Below are positions 26,161-36,653 of a stretch of DNA of 64,000 nucleotides, one piece after another; positions within the stretch are counted from its first letter, which is position 1, and every line of letters starts with the position of its first letter. The notes under the pieces were generated by a model. The model was not told the DNA's origin and ran no database searches. It was given only the letters and a program-made list of their open reading frames with translations. Location of the stretch: contig JBMOQP010000011.1 of assembly GCA_049322715.1 (NCBI GenBank), forward strand, positions 74,836 to 138,835, written 5' to 3'. The translations under genes were made by a program, and so were the position numbers. Origin of the DNA: Thiofaba sp049322715 (GTDB lineage Bacteria; Pseudomonadota; Gammaproteobacteria; Halothiobacillales; Halothiobacillaceae).

Positions 26161-26838
26161 TCATGCAATGGCCCCGCTCACCAGCGGGACGAAGCTGGCA
26201 GGCTCAAGCACCTGTTCCCGCAACTCGCCTTCCTCGCGCCGGATCATCAGCAGCTTCTGCGCACCGCCCTGCGGGCCGACCGGGATGACCATCCGCCCGC
26301 CCTCGGCGAGTTGCTCGAGCAGGCGCGGGGGGATCAGGTCCGGCGCGGCCGCCACCAGGATGGCGTCGTAGGGGCCATGCGCGGACCACCCCTGCCAGCC
26401 ATCCGCATGGCGCAGGCGGACGTTGAAACGCTCGAGCAGCTTGAGGCGCGCGCGGGCCTGGTCCTGCAGGGCCTTGATCCGCTCGATGCTGAACACCTGG
26501 TTGGTGAGGTGCGCGAGGATGGCCGTCTGGTAGCCGGAGCCGGTACCGATTTCGAGCACCTTGCCGGGCACGCCGTCGCGCAGGATCGCCTCGCTCATGC
26601 GCGCCACCGTGTAGGGGTGGGAAATGGTCTGTCCATGGCCGATCGGCAGGGCGGTATCCTCGTAGGCACGCCCGGCGAAGGCCTCGTCGACGAACAGGTG
26701 GCGCGGAGTACGCCGGATGGCCTCCAGCACCCGGCCATCGGCGATGCCGGCGGCCTGCAGGCGCTCGATCAGGCGCTCGCGCACGCGCGGCGAGGTCAGC
26801 CCGCTGCCGCGGATGAGGGGATCACGCAGGACCGGCAT
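26161..26838 (-). CDS. pcm: Protein-L-isoaspartate O-methyltransferase
   Basis: The SAM-dependent enzyme repairs isoaspartyl residues in aged proteins. Motif I is VLEIGTGSGYQTAILAHL, and the substrate motif GHGQTISHPYTVARM and post-motif ILVAAAPDLIP are intact. Start at 26838 (MPVLRDPLIRGS) gives 225 residues; a GTG at 26862 would extend it by eight. Either start lies inside the end of surE, so translation is coupled. The surE-pcm-yqaA-nlpD-rpoS order is the classical stress locus. Confidence 0.96.
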   Translation of the reverse strand: MPVLRDPLIRGSGLTSPRVRERLIERLQAAGIADGRVLEAIRRTPRHLFVDEAFAGRAYEDTALPIGHGQTISHPYTVARMSEAILRDGVPGKVLEIGTGSGYQTAILAHLTNQVFSIERIKALQDQARARLKLLERFNVRLRHADGWQGWSAHGPYDAILVAAAPDLIPPRLLEQLAEGGRMVIPVGPQGGAQKLLMIRREEGELREQVLEPASFVPLVSGAIA

Positions 26839-27577
26839 GGGGAAGCCAGGCGCCAAGCACACCCAGGGCGTCGTGCCGGGTCATGTCGAAATGGATCGGG
26901 GTGACCGAGATGAAGCCGTCGCGCAGGGCCTGGAAGTCGGTGCCTTCGCCATCGTCCGCTGCCGCGCCCGCCATGCCGATCCAGTAGATCGCCTTGCCGC
27001 GCGGGTCGGTGTCGGCCACCATCGGCGCGGACGGATGGCGCTTGCCCAAGCGGGTGGAGCGCATGCCGCGTATCGCTTCCCAGGGCCGATCCGGCACGTT
27101 GACGTTGAGCAGGGTGTCGCGCGGAAGGGGGTGATTACCCATGCTTTCGACCAGCAGGCGCACGGCGCGGCAGGCGGTCTCCAGATGTTCGGGGTCGAAG
27201 CTCTCCATCGACACGGCGATTGCAGGCAGGCCGAGCGAGCGCCCCTCGGTGGCCGCCGCGACGGTGCCCGAATAGAGCACGTCATCGCCCAGGTTGGGGC
27301 CATGGTTGATGCCGGACAGGACGATGTTGGGACGGAACGGCAGCAGGCCGGTCAGGGCGAGGTGGACGCAGTCGGTCGGCGTGCCGTCCACCGACCAGAC
27401 ATCCTCCGCAAGGAGCTTGGGGCGCAGCGGGCGGCCGAGGGTCAGCGAGTTGCTGGCGCCGCTGCGGTCGCGGTCGGGGGCCACGATGACAACCCGGCCG
27501 AGCGGCCGCATGGCGTCGGCCAGGGCGCGCAATCCGGGTGAGTAGACGCCGTCATCGTTGGAAACCAGGATATCCAT
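26822..27577 (-). CDS. surE: 5'/3'-nucleotidase SurE
   Basis: A 251-residue full-length SurE beginning MDILVSNDDGVYSPGLRAL with the metal-binding Asp pair, followed by DRDRSGASNSLTL and SGINHGPNLGDDVLYSGTVAA. It dephosphorylates nucleoside monophosphates and other small phosphates. It is the first gene of the surE-pcm-yqaA-nlpD-rpoS run. Its upstream region is hairpin array L3. Confidence 0.97.
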   Translation of the reverse strand: MDILVSNDDGVYSPGLRALADAMRPLGRVVIVAPDRDRSGASNSLTLGRPLRPKLLAEDVWSVDGTPTDCVHLALTGLLPFRPNIVLSGINHGPNLGDDVLYSGTVAAATEGRSLGLPAIAVSMESFDPEHLETACRAVRLLVESMGNHPLPRDTLLNVNVPDRPWEAIRGMRSTRLGKRHPSAPMVADTDPRGKAIYWIGMAGAAADDGEGTDFQALRDGFISVTPIHFDMTRHDALGVLGAWLPHAGPA

Positions 27578-27604
27578 GCAACCCCATCGTGACCCTGTGG
27601 TGAG

Positions 27605-27766
27605 GGATGCCCTTCATCAGCAGAGCATCCTGCTTGGGGCAAGGATGCCCCAACGTGAACAACGACGTAGGTCGTTGATTCGCGGAGGCCGTCGCGAATT
27701 CATTTCGCGACGAGCCAATCTGCAAACCCCCAAGGATGGGGTTTTGCAGAGTTTCCCCAGAGCACT
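27605..27766. repeat. Intergenic hairpin array L3 (between surE and smrA)
   Basis: Plus-oriented copy of the multi-hairpin module in the divergent gap. Stem-loops: GGATGC/GCATCC (27605-27630), 27634-27653 (TTGGGGC stem, loop AAGGAT), 27660-27677 (CAACGAC stem, loop GTAG), 27690-27712 (CGTCGCG stem around AATTCATTT) and 27720-27749 (CTGCAAACCCC arm, loop with AAGGAT). The linker CGCGGAGGCC between the third and fourth hairpins is shared with the copies at 30.6, 32.0 and 34.9 kb. The last bases also contain TATACT, a possible smrA -10. Confidence 0.75.
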
Positions 27767-27810
27767 CACTATACTGATGGCCACTGTTACGTCCACCCTG
27801 AATCCCGCGC

Positions 27811-28341
27811 ATGAACGAGGACGACATCCGACTGTTCCACGCCGAGATCGGCGCCTTGAGCGGCGAGATCCGCCCCCTCAGCCATGAGCGAGTGACGCAC
27901 CAGCCGCCCCGCCCGTCCGCGCGTCCGCGCCAGCGCGAGCTGGATGCGGAAAGGGTCATCCACGACATGCTCAGCGACTACGACCCAGGAGAGCTGGAGC
28001 ACGGCGAGGCTCTGCTCTACCTGCGCGACGGGGTATCGCGCCAGGTACTGCGCAAGCTGCGGCGCGGGCAGTACAGCATGGGTGCGGTGCTCGACCTGCA
28101 CGGCCACACGGTGGACGAGGCGCGGACAGCCCTGGCCCGCTTCCTCAACCAGCACCGCGGCAATCCGCATTGCTGCGTCCGCATCATCCACGGCAAGGGC
28201 TACCACTCCCCTACCGGCCAAGCCCGGCTCAAGCGCCTGCTCAACCGCTGGCTGCCGCAGCGCGAGGACGTGCTGGCGTTCTGCTCGGCCCGGCCGATGG
28301 ACGGGGGAACCGGCGCGGTCTACGTGCTGCTCAAGGGCTGA
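27811..28341 (+). CDS. smrA: Smr-domain protein (SmrA-like putative endonuclease)
   Basis: A 176-residue protein. The N-terminal half is charged and variable; the C-terminal Smr domain (about residues 90-175) carries LDLHGHTVDEAR and the HGKG motif (RIIHGKGYHSPTGQARLK). Smr domains nick DNA or cleave RNA, and SmrA/SmrB of E. coli are cytosolic; SmrB rescues collided ribosomes. It is a lone plus-strand gene between array L3 and a convergent membrane protein. The symbol reflects family, not a tested function. Confidence 0.88.
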   Translation: MNEDDIRLFHAEIGALSGEIRPLSHERVTHQPPRPSARPRQRELDAERVIHDMLSDYDPGELEHGEALLYLRDGVSRQVLRKLRRGQYSMGAVLDLHGHTVDEARTALARFLNQHRGNPHCCVRIIHGKGYHSPTGQARLKRLLNRWLPQREDVLAFCSARPMDGGTGAVYVLLKG

Positions 28342-28350
28342 GGGAGGGAG

Positions 28351-28860
28351 TCAGTCATGCTGACCCATCGATGCCTCGGCGACGAAGGGGAACTCCGCCG
28401 TCCACATCTCCTGCCCCACGATCGCGCTCACCTTCGCCACCCAATCGCTGCGGCCGCTGCTGCAGACCGGTAGGATGATCTTCGCGCGGTAGCTGCCATC
28501 CGCCTGACGGGTCAGGGTGTAGCGGTTCATCCCCATGTCCATGCCGACCATGACGAAGTCGACGGAGGCAGGGCCGGCCTGCGGCAGGGCGGCATCGGGC
28601 AGGCGCAGTTCGAGGTCGAAGGGGCGCAGGGGGCGCACGTCGCCGCTCAGCTCGAGCGCCAGCATGCGGGGGGCATCGGAGACGGCGCACGGCCCGCCCA
28701 CTGGGGAGCAGGTCGGCGAGGGAAGCTTGACCACCTGCCCGGCGAAGGGGATGTCGGGCGCGCGCAGGCGGGAGAAGTCGTGCTGCAGGACATACAGCAG
28801 CAGACCAATGACGACCGCGCTGCCAAGCCACCACTTTGCATCGCTCATGTGCATGTGCAT
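28351..28860 (-). CDS. Membrane-anchored protein, unrecognised (FixH/YtkA-like features)
   Basis: The 169-residue frame begins MHMHMSDAKWWLGSAVVIGL; the third ATG (MSDAKWW, 28848) is an alternative. One N-terminal membrane helix (about residues 9-27) leads into a roughly 135-residue exported domain with CSPVGGPC, the methionine-rich FVMVGMDMGMNRY and a single later Cys (PVCSSG). The MDMGMN phrase recalls the FixH/YtkA-like beta-sandwich proteins linked to copper or cytochrome oxidase assembly, but homology is not certain. It converges on smrA with a 9-bp gap. Confidence 0.6.
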   Translation of the reverse strand: MHMHMSDAKWWLGSAVVIGLLLYVLQHDFSRLRAPDIPFAGQVVKLPSPTCSPVGGPCAVSDAPRMLALELSGDVRPLRPFDLELRLPDAALPQAGPASVDFVMVGMDMGMNRYTLTRQADGSYRAKIILPVCSSGRSDWVAKVSAIVGQEMWTAEFPFVAEASMGQHD

Positions 28861-28926
28861 ACCCCGCCCTTCCTCATTGGAAGGGCAAGGTTAACCGATC
28901 CTTCGGCACCAGACACCCCCGGCAAC

Positions 28927-29010
28927 GCAAGCCAGGGATGGCTTGCAGACCATCGCGGACATGTGCCGCGATGGATCGAGTTGAAAAAGGCTATGGAAAG
29001 CCTTATTCAA
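28927..29010. repeat. Hairpin array L4 (three stem-loops)
   Basis: Three close hairpins lie between two minus-strand genes: 28927-28946 (GCAAGCC stem, loop AGGGAT), 28951-28973 (CATCGCGG stem, loop ACATGTG) and 28981-29010 (TTGAA and AAGGCT arms, loop ATGGA). Two of three present an ANGGA loop on the plus strand. No gene is visible in 28861-29031. Confidence 0.7.
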
Positions 29011-29031
29011 CATCCTGTTTGAAGAGCGGGA

Positions 29032-29538
29032 TCAGTCCTTCATCCGCTCCTTGATCTTGCGGTAACGCCCGGCGATGTCGTCCTTGAGTTCGCGCGCGGC
29101 CTCGGCGGCCTCGTCCAGCGCCTCGCCGGTCTTGTCCTTGAGCGCGTCGATGCGCCCACCCAGCGTGTCCCAGGCCTGCTCCGCCTCATCCCACTCCTTG
29201 CGCGCCTCCATGCCCATCAGCTTTGTCTGCAAGCGCAGTTCGTCGCGCATCTGGCGCAGATCCTCCATGCCCTCGGCGAGGCGTTCCACGGGCTTGAGCC
29301 TGCGATATTGCCCCTCGAGCTCATCCACCAGCTGGCGGAAGCTTTCCATCATCTCACTGGCCTGATAGGCCCCCTCGCTGCGGATGCGGCGCAGGGCGTT
29401 GCCCAAGCGCTCCCATACCTGCTCGGCCTCCTGCCATTCCTCGCGCGCCTCCATGCCCAGCAGGTGCATCTGCACCCGCAGCTCGTCGCGCTGCTGCCTG
29501 AGGGCCTCAACCGTGGTGTCGAACTGTTCCTTGATCAT
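29032..29538 (-). CDS. Predicted coiled-coil protein with an internal duplication
   Basis: Start at 29538 (MIKEQFDTTVEALRQQRDEL) follows GAGG with eight-base spacing. The 168-residue product is almost entirely charged alpha-helix, with no signal peptide or membrane helix. It contains two copies of a roughly 45-residue unit: RDELRVQMHLLGMEAREEWQ at about residue 16 and RDELRLQTKLMGMEARKEWD at about residue 98, each followed by EAEQ(V/A)W. This indicates a tandem duplication in a rod-like protein. Function unknown; the family was not recognised. Confidence 0.75.
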   Translation of the reverse strand: MIKEQFDTTVEALRQQRDELRVQMHLLGMEAREEWQEAEQVWERLGNALRRIRSEGAYQASEMMESFRQLVDELEGQYRRLKPVERLAEGMEDLRQMRDELRLQTKLMGMEARKEWDEAEQAWDTLGGRIDALKDKTGEALDEAAEAARELKDDIAGRYRKIKERMKD

Positions 29539-29582
29539 CGCAATCACCTCACTGGGACAGGGTCACGAACGAGTGTAGACCA

Positions 29583-30503
29583 TCACCACCAGGCACGGAT
29601 GCCAGCCACGCCCTGCGCGCCATGGCCGAGGGCGATAGGAAGCTCCGCCTCCCCCACCCCGCCCAAGGCGTAGACCGGCAGGACATGATCGTCGACCAGC
29701 CCGGCAAAACGCGGCCAGCCCAGCGTCGCCGCCCCGGGGTGCGAGGCGGTGGGGAGAACGGGAGAGAGGAAGGCGTAATCCAGCCCGAGACGTGCGGCGC
29801 GCGCCAGTTCGGCTTCGTCGTGGCAGGAAGCCCCGACCCAGCGCAGGCCCTCGGGACGGGCAGCAAGCGCCATGAGCCGGCGGCGGTTGAGATGCACGCC
29901 ATCCGCGCCAAGGCGCAACGCCTCGGCGGGATCGGCATTGAGGATGGCGATTCCGCCTGCCGAGCGAATACGGGGAAGAGCCGCGTCCGCCAGGCGCAGT
30001 GCCTGCCCGCCCCGCAGGATCACCATGCGCAGCCCGAGGCCGAGCGTCCGCTCGAGACGAGCGACAAAGTCGGCATCCGAACCGGCCTCGCCGGTGATCA
30101 GGCAACGCGGCGGCAGGGCCAGGGCATTGACGATCGGCAGGTTGGCAGCGGGAAAGTCGCGCGCCGGTAGCGCAGCGGGCTCGACCCAGGCGAGCGGCTG
30201 GCCCAGCCGCCCCTCGGGCTCGCCCTGCCAGGCCGCCACGCGCCAGACATGCAGCACCACATCCCTGTCGGGATAGTGATGGCGGACATCCATCCAGTGT
30301 CCGGCCTTGGTCGGATTGATGCCGACCTCCTCCTCCAGCTCGCGCGCAAGGGCCTCGTGCTCGGACTCGCCCGGCTCGAGCTTGCCGCCGGGGAACTCCC
30401 ACAGCCCGCCGAGGGGCTGGTGAGGCAGGCGGCGGGCGACGAGGATGCGGCCGTCTTCGTGCCGGATGACGGCGCAGACGACTCTCAACGGCGGTCGAGC
30501 CAC
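29583..30503 (-). CDS. mutT: MutT Nudix hydrolase fused to a ThiE-like domain
   Basis: A 306-residue fusion. Residues 1-130 are a Nudix domain with an intact box (GGKLEPGESEHEALARELEEEVG) and the MutT opening VVCAVIRHEDGRILVARR, so hydrolysis of 8-oxo-dGTP is likely. Residues 135-305 form a thiamine-phosphate-synthase-like barrel (LGADGVHLNRRRLMALA, VGASCHDEAELARAARLGLDYAFLSPV in part). Such MutT-ThiE-like fusions occur in several gammaproteobacteria; the barrel probably does not make thiamine phosphate, since key ThiE residues look altered. Downstream of argJ in this order. Confidence 0.9.
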   Translation of the reverse strand: MARPPLRVVCAVIRHEDGRILVARRLPHQPLGGLWEFPGGKLEPGESEHEALARELEEEVGINPTKAGHWMDVRHHYPDRDVVLHVWRVAAWQGEPEGRLGQPLAWVEPAALPARDFPAANLPIVNALALPPRCLITGEAGSDADFVARLERTLGLGLRMVILRGGQALRLADAALPRIRSAGGIAILNADPAEALRLGADGVHLNRRRLMALAARPEGLRWVGASCHDEAELARAARLGLDYAFLSPVLPTASHPGAATLGWPRFAGLVDDHVLPVYALGGVGEAELPIALGHGAQGVAGIRAWW

Positions 30504-30519
30504 GACAGCCTCCGCAGGC

Positions 30520-30680
30520 CTAGGGAAGCGCTGAATTATTCAGCGCATCCCGCCTGGGGCCGAAGGCCCCAACGCCAATCCACGACGTCTGTCGTCGATT
30601 GGCGGAGGTTGCCGCAAATTCACTTCGCGGCAAGCCGAACTGAAAAAGGCCATGGATGGAATTTTTCAGCATCTCCTTAA
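30520..30680. repeat. Hairpin array L5 between argJ and the MutT-ThiE gene
   Basis: Plus-oriented module with ends CTAG-GGAAGCGCTGAA and CAGCATCTCC-TTAA. Stem-loops: GCGCTGAATTATTCAGCGC, GGGGCCGAAGGCCCC, a long CGCCAATC/GATTGGCG stem with internal GACG/CGTC, TTGCCGCAAATTCACTTCGCGG, and an end hairpin with GGCCATGGATGG (loop ATGGAT) between CTGAAAAA and TTTTTCAG. The right terminus overlaps the argJ stop codon (TTA at 30677-30679). Confidence 0.8.
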
Positions 30681-31903
30681 CTGCGATACTCCGCGTTGAT
30701 CTTCACATAGTCATACGAGAAGTCGCAGGTCCACACCGTCTCCCGCGCCTCGCCGCGCCCCAGGTCCACGCGGATGGTGATGTCGGACTCCTTCATCACC
30801 GCCGCCGCCTCGGCCTCGACATAGGCCGGATGGCGGCCGCCGTTCTCCGCCACCAGCACTGGCCCCAGCCACAGGCGCACGGTATTCACGTCCAGGTCCG
30901 TGATGCCCGCATAGCCGATAGCGGCCAGAAGACGGCCGAGGTTCGGGTCGGAGGCGAACAGTGCGGTCTTGATCAGCGGCGAATGGGCGATCGCCTTGCC
31001 GACCTTCAGGCACTCCTCGCCATTGCGGCCACCGGACACCTCGATGGTGACGAACTTGGTGGCGCCCTCGCCGTCGCGCGCCAAGGCCTGGGCCAGGAAC
31101 ACGGCCACCTCGCGCACCGCCTCGTACAGCGCGGCGTAGCCCGCCGACTGCCCGGACTCGATGCTCACGCCGGAGGTGCCGGCCGCGATCAGGATGAAGC
31201 TGTCGTTGGTGGAGGTGTCGCCATCCACGGTCACGCGGTTGAAGGAGACGTTGGTGATCTCCCTGAGCATCTTGTCCAGCAACGACTGGGCAACGGCGGC
31301 GTCGGTCGCGACATAGCCGAGCATGGTGGCCATGTTCGGGTGGATCATGCCCGAGCCCTTGGCAATGCCGGTGACGGTGACGGTCTGGCCGTCGATCTCG
31401 ACCTGGCGGGACAGCCCCTTGGCGACAATGTCGGTGGTCATGATCGCCTCGGCGGCGACCTCCCAGTTGGCCTCGCCGAGATTGGCGATGGCCGCGGGCA
31501 GCCCCGCCTCGATGCGCTCGACCGGCAGCGGCTCCATGATCACGCCGGTGGAGAACGGCAGCACCTGTTCGGGCTTGCACCCGAGCTGGCCGGACAGTGC
31601 ATCGCACACACGGCGGGCACGCGCCATGCCATCCAAGCCGGTGCCCGCGTTGGCGTTGCCGGTATTGACCACCAACGCGCGGATCGGGGCGCCCGCGGCG
31701 AGGAACTCGCGGCACAGGGTCACTGGGGCTGCGCAGAAGCGGTTCTGGGTGAACACGCCGGCGACGCGGGCACCTTCGGGCAGCGTCATGACCAGCAGGT
31801 CCTTGCGATTGGCCTTGCGCACGCCCGCCTCGGCCACGCCGAGACGGACACCCTTGACGGGCTTGAGGCTGCCGGGGGCGGGGGCGGTCAGGTTGACGGG
31901 CAT
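30677..31903 (-). CDS. argJ: Bifunctional ornithine acetyltransferase / N-acetylglutamate synthase
   Basis: The start at 31903 (MPVNLTAPAPGSLKPVKGV) is the family start; a 13-codon extension upstream (MDFFQHFPRS) is translated repeat sequence from element L6 and is rejected. The 408-residue precursor contains the self-cleavage site KGSGMIHPNMATMLGYVATD, where the threonine after Ala becomes the nucleophile. ArgJ recycles the acetyl group of N-acetylornithine for arginine synthesis. The stop codon lies at the edge of element L5. Confidence 0.97.
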   Translation of the reverse strand: MPVNLTAPAPGSLKPVKGVRLGVAEAGVRKANRKDLLVMTLPEGARVAGVFTQNRFCAAPVTLCREFLAAGAPIRALVVNTGNANAGTGLDGMARARRVCDALSGQLGCKPEQVLPFSTGVIMEPLPVERIEAGLPAAIANLGEANWEVAAEAIMTTDIVAKGLSRQVEIDGQTVTVTGIAKGSGMIHPNMATMLGYVATDAAVAQSLLDKMLREITNVSFNRVTVDGDTSTNDSFILIAAGTSGVSIESGQSAGYAALYEAVREVAVFLAQALARDGEGATKFVTIEVSGGRNGEECLKVGKAIAHSPLIKTALFASDPNLGRLLAAIGYAGITDLDVNTVRLWLGPVLVAENGGRHPAYVEAEAAAVMKESDITIRVDLGRGEARETVWTCDFSYDYVKINAEYRS

Positions 31904-31916
31904 GATTCGAACGCTC

Positions 31917-32074
31917 CTAGGGAAATGCTGAAAAAAATCCATCCCCGGATTTTTTCAGCTCGCCTCACCGCGAAGTGAATTCGCGGTGACCTCCGCAAGT
32001 CAAGGGCTTACGCCCTTGTTTGCGCAGGGGCGTCCATGCCCCGGACAGGAAACGCTGAGTTTTTCAGCGTTTCC

Positions 32075-32078
<4 letters not shown>
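31917..32078. repeat. Hairpin array L6 between secA and argJ
   Basis: Minus-oriented module with termini CTAG-GGAAATGCTGAAAA and TTTTCAGCGTTTCC-TTAG. Minus-strand stem-loops in order: AACGCTGA/TCAGCGTT, GGGGC-ATGGAC-GCCCC, GCGCAAACAAGGGC/GCCCTTGACTTGCG, TCACCGCG around AATTCACTT, and an A-rich stem around GGGGAT. The secA stop codon (32075-32077) is formed by the TTAG flank. Confidence 0.82.
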
Positions 32079-34819
<2,741 letters not shown>

Positions 34820-34833
34820 CGCGAACACTTTTC

Positions 34834-34994
34834 CTTGAGGAAACGCTGAAAAATTCAGCGGTTACGGTTTGCGGCAGGATGCCGCAACGCAAACAAGGGC
34901 ATCAGCCCTTGATTTGCGGAGGCAACCGCGAATTCACTTCGCGGTGAGCCGAGCTGAAAAAAATCCAGGGATGGTTTTTTTCAGCATGTCCTTG
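34834..34994. repeat. Hairpin array L7 upstream of secA
   Basis: The 308-bp gap 34820-35127 holds this plus-oriented module and then a plain region before dciA. Termini GGAAACGCTGAA and CAGCATGTCC are flanked by perfect 4-bp direct repeats TTGA (34835-34838 and 34992-34995). Stem-loops: CGCTGAAAAATTCAGCG, GCGGC-AGGAT-GCCGC, a CAAGGGC-ATCA-GCCCTTG stem, CCGCGAATTCACTTCGCGG and AAAAAATCC-AGGGAT-GGTTTTTT. It occupies the secA 5' leader or promoter region. Confidence 0.82.
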
Positions 34995-35127
34995 AGCGTT
35001 CCCCGGAGAGGGCCTCGGGCGAGCTCCGGAGCATGCATGAGGCCGCGCAGGGCGCGACAAAACCGCCCCATCTTAGACCAGAGACCCCGCCTTTGGTAGG
35101 CTGGAGGCTTGCCGGAGGTACCACGCC

Positions 35128-35562
35128 ATGACCCTTGAGCGCCCCACCCTTCCCGCCACGCTGCTCGCCCACATCCAGCGCCGCAAGGCACTCGAGGACG
35201 CCCTGCGCCGCGCCCTGCCCGAGGAGCTTGGCAGGCATGTGTTCCTGCTCAATGTCCGCGGCGACACCCTCGTGCTGGGCAGCGACGTGCAGGCCCTGAT
35301 CACCCCGCTGCGCTTCCAGGCACCGCAGCTTCTGGCCGCTGCAAGCGAGATCCTCGACGAGGGCCGGCCGGTGCGGATCGCCTGGCGCACCGTGCCCATC
35401 CCTCCCACCCCGGCCACGCACCTGCATCCCCACTATCCTTCCGCCGAAATCGCCGAGGGGGTGGAGGCCGCCGCCCAGTGCGTCACGGACCCCCAGCTCG
35501 GCTCCGCGCTGCACCGGCTGGCGCGGACACTGGGCGGGAAGAAGCCGGGTTCCGGCCGTTAG
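35128..35562 (+). CDS. dciA: DciA-like DUF721 protein
   Basis: A 144-residue protein with a DUF721 core (residues 20-95, LRRALPEELGRHVFLLNVRGDTLVLGSDVQALITPLRFQAPQLL in part). DciA proteins load the replicative helicase DnaB in bacteria that lack DnaC-type loaders, and DUF721 genes often sit beside secA and lpxC as here. The tail after residue 95 is Pro/His rich. The TAG stop (35560-35562) overlaps the TTAG flank of element L8. Confidence 0.8.
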   Translation: MTLERPTLPATLLAHIQRRKALEDALRRALPEELGRHVFLLNVRGDTLVLGSDVQALITPLRFQAPQLLAAASEILDEGRPVRIAWRTVPIPPTPATHLHPHYPSAEIAEGVEAAAQCVTDPQLGSALHRLARTLGGKKPGSGR

Positions 35563-35626
35563 GGAAACGCTTATGTCTTGACACGCTCCCCCTGGAGTGT
35601 GTCAAGACATAAGCATTTCCTTAGAA
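35559..35626. repeat. Short element L8 with TTAG flanks (dciA-lpxC gap)
   Basis: A 60-bp palindromic element lies between perfect 4-bp direct repeats TTAG (35559-35562 and 35621-35624). Its ends GGAAACGCTTATG and CATAAGCATTTCC match the termini of the long modules, but the interior is reduced to a single long stem, GTCTTGACACGCTCC pairing with GGAGTGTGTCAAGAC. It looks like an internally deleted copy. Confidence 0.75.
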
Positions 35627-35631
35627 ACAGG

Positions 35632-35654
35632 ACGGGGCGCCAGAGGCGCCCCGT
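35632..35654 (-). terminator. Likely terminator of lpxC
   Basis: ACGGGGCGCC/GGCGCCCCGT with a 3-base loop lies 22 bp after the lpxC stop. The following T-run is weak (CCTGTTTC). Confidence 0.6.
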
Positions 35655-35675
35655 GCATGATCATTCGCGGTCCGG

Positions 35676-36590
35676 TCAGGCCGCAGCCATCAGGGGGTGA
35701 TGGTAGGCGATCGGCAGTTCCGCATCGTTGAGGAAGATCACTTCCTCCCACGCGGCCGGGTCCGCCAGCAGGGCGCGCAGCAGGGCGTTGTTCAGCGCAT
35801 GGCCGGTCTTGTGGCCGGTGAAGGCGCCGATCAGACTGTGGCCGAGCAGGTAGAGATCGCCGATCGCGTCGAGGATCTTGTGCTTGACGAACTCGTCGCC
35901 CAGGCGCAGGCCGTCCTCGTTGAGGATGTGCTCGTCGCCAACCACGATGGCGTTCTCCAGGCTGCCGCCGAGCGCGAGGTTCTGCGCCCGCATCATCTCC
36001 AGGTCCTTCATGAAACCGAAGGTCCGCGCGCGGCTGACTTCCTTGACGAAGCTGGTGGTGGAGAAGTCGATCTCGGCCGTCTGCGCCGTCTCGTTCAGCA
36101 CCGGGTGGTTGAAGTCGATGGTCATGCGCACGCGGAAGCCATCATGCGACTCGAAGCGCGCCCATTTGTCGCCATTGCGCACCTCGACCGGACGCTTGAT
36201 GCGGATGAAGCGCTTGGGCGCGTCCTGCTCTTCGATGCCGGCGGACTGGATGAGGAACACGAACGGACTGGCGCTGCCGTCCATGATCGGGGTTTCCGGA
36301 CCATCCAGTTCGATGTGCACGTTGTCGATCCCGAGCCCGGCCAGGGCGGACATCAGGTGCTCGACGGTGGATATCTTCACGCCATCCTTGACCAGGGTGG
36401 TGGAGAGGGTGGTCTCGCCGACGTTCATCGGATGGCCCTGGATGGCCGGGCAGCCCGGCAGGTCCGTGCGATGGAAGACAATGCCCGTATCAGGCGCGGC
36501 CGGGCGCAGGGTGAGCATCACCCGCTGCCCGGTATGCAGCCCGATCCCGCTGGCGCGAATGACGTTCTTGAGCGTGCGCTGTCGAATCAA
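35676..36590 (-). CDS. lpxC: UDP-3-O-acyl-N-acetylglucosamine deacetylase
   Basis: The conserved family start IRQRTLKNVIRASGIGLHTG is preceded by a TTG codon (36590-36588), chosen as start because no ATG fits; the frame continues upstream to 36638. The 304-residue enzyme has the zinc ligands in EHLMSALAGLGIDN and HKILDAIGDLYLLGHSLIG, and the catalytic HKTGHALNNALL. It commits lipid A synthesis. The TTG start may lower translation, and LpxC levels are tightly controlled in relatives. Confidence 0.95.
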   Translation of the reverse strand: MIRQRTLKNVIRASGIGLHTGQRVMLTLRPAAPDTGIVFHRTDLPGCPAIQGHPMNVGETTLSTTLVKDGVKISTVEHLMSALAGLGIDNVHIELDGPETPIMDGSASPFVFLIQSAGIEEQDAPKRFIRIKRPVEVRNGDKWARFESHDGFRVRMTIDFNHPVLNETAQTAEIDFSTTSFVKEVSRARTFGFMKDLEMMRAQNLALGGSLENAIVVGDEHILNEDGLRLGDEFVKHKILDAIGDLYLLGHSLIGAFTGHKTGHALNNALLRALLADPAAWEEVIFLNDAELPIAYHHPLMAAA

Positions 36591-36653
36591 TGCTCTGTCC
36601 AGACCGATTTCAATGGACGGATTATGACACAGGCGCAAGGCGATCGCCCTGCC

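Noticed and set aside
31904..31942. Longer argJ start (MDFFQHFPRS)
   Set aside because: It is translated from repeat element L6 and lacks family similarity.
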